Below are positions 63,820-64,000 of a DNA stretch of 64,000 nucleotides, piece after piece; position 1 is the stretch's first letter; each line of letters starts with the position of its first letter. The DNA is taken from positions 62,001-126,000 of the forward strand of contig JABABU010000020.1 in NCBI GenBank assembly GCA_014238065.1. Reading direction: 5' to 3'. A program made the translations under genes and the position numbers. Source of the stretch: Actinomycetota bacterium. Lineage in GTDB: Bacteria; Actinomycetota; Acidimicrobiia; Acidimicrobiales; Poriferisodalaceae. The notes beneath the pieces are model-generated. The model saw only the letters and a list, made by a program, of their open reading frames with translations. It was not told the origin of the DNA and did not search any database.

Positions 63820-64000
63820 CTTCATGCGGACCGTTCGACCGGAGCGCCGGCCCGACATCGATGCGGCGATGCGGAAACATCGACACCGAAAGTCTGGGAT
63901 CCCGCAGTCGACGAGACTCTCAGGCAATGGCTGTCTGTGGGAGAGGGGTTCCCGGCTGTGGGAGCATTTCGGATACTCGAACAGCTGAGCATGCGACAGC

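Overview
The window looks like a chromosomal segment of a high-GC actinobacterium, most probably class Acidimicrobiia (an Ilumatobacter-like organism). Reasons seen in the sequence: a conserved minus-strand run of ruvCAB, queA/tgt, yajC, secDF, apt, rel, hisS, aspS, rarA, alaS, ruvX, mltG and aroE; Thr/Ser-rich linkers in exported proteins; and genes for mycothiol (mshC), coenzyme F420 use (npdG), phosphatidylinositol mannosides (pgsA, patA, pimA) and an InhA-type enoyl-ACP reductase. No tRNA, rRNA, CRISPR array or transposase was recognised.

Layout. (1) 1-3843: type IV pilus genes on the minus strand (pilT-like ATPase, pilC, pilA, start of pilD), with a strong terminator and a possible structured RNA between pilA and pilD. 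(2) 3925-27959: a long co-directional housekeeping run for cell wall, tRNA charging, stringent response, Sec translocation, queuosine, Holliday-junction resolution and vitamin B6. Many neighbours overlap by 1-14 bases. (3) 28025-31889: DUF3048 lipoprotein, HtpX-like protease, LemA and pimA. (4) 31983-38283: an inserted accessory island. It lies between pimA and patA, which are normally close together, and appears to have split a small DUF6941-like gene. The 5' remnant is at 31983 and the 3' remnant at about 38071-38283. The island holds a tightly coupled operon (cysteine-poor Asp/Glu-racemase-fold protein, frameshifted sulfotransferase-like gene, Rieske oxygenase of the quaternary-amine type, OYE/Fe-S/FAD oxidoreductase) divergent from an XRE-cupin regulator, plus a truncated medium-chain dehydrogenase.

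(5) 38298-45146: patA, pgsA, a membrane protein, a HIT hydrolase, an exported metallopeptidase, mshC, npdG and a divergent fabI/inhA. (6) 45160-51390: a compact type VII (ESX/WXG100)-like locus with two WXG proteins, a 1346-residue FHA-FtsK/EssC ATPase and an exported M23 peptidase. (7) 51458-63730: two CNNM/CBS transporters (one apparently starting at AUC or missing its start codon), a MarR regulator with a heterodimeric ABC exporter, an ABC ATPase with a methyltransferase, a decayed M23 fragment, small hypothetical genes, a LOG-family protein and a periplasmic-binding lipoprotein with a hairpin-rich leader.

The parts most worth following up are the island and its inferred N-demethylation operon, the minimal type VII-like locus, the AUC-start candidate, and the tgt gene that has lost its zinc-ligand motif.
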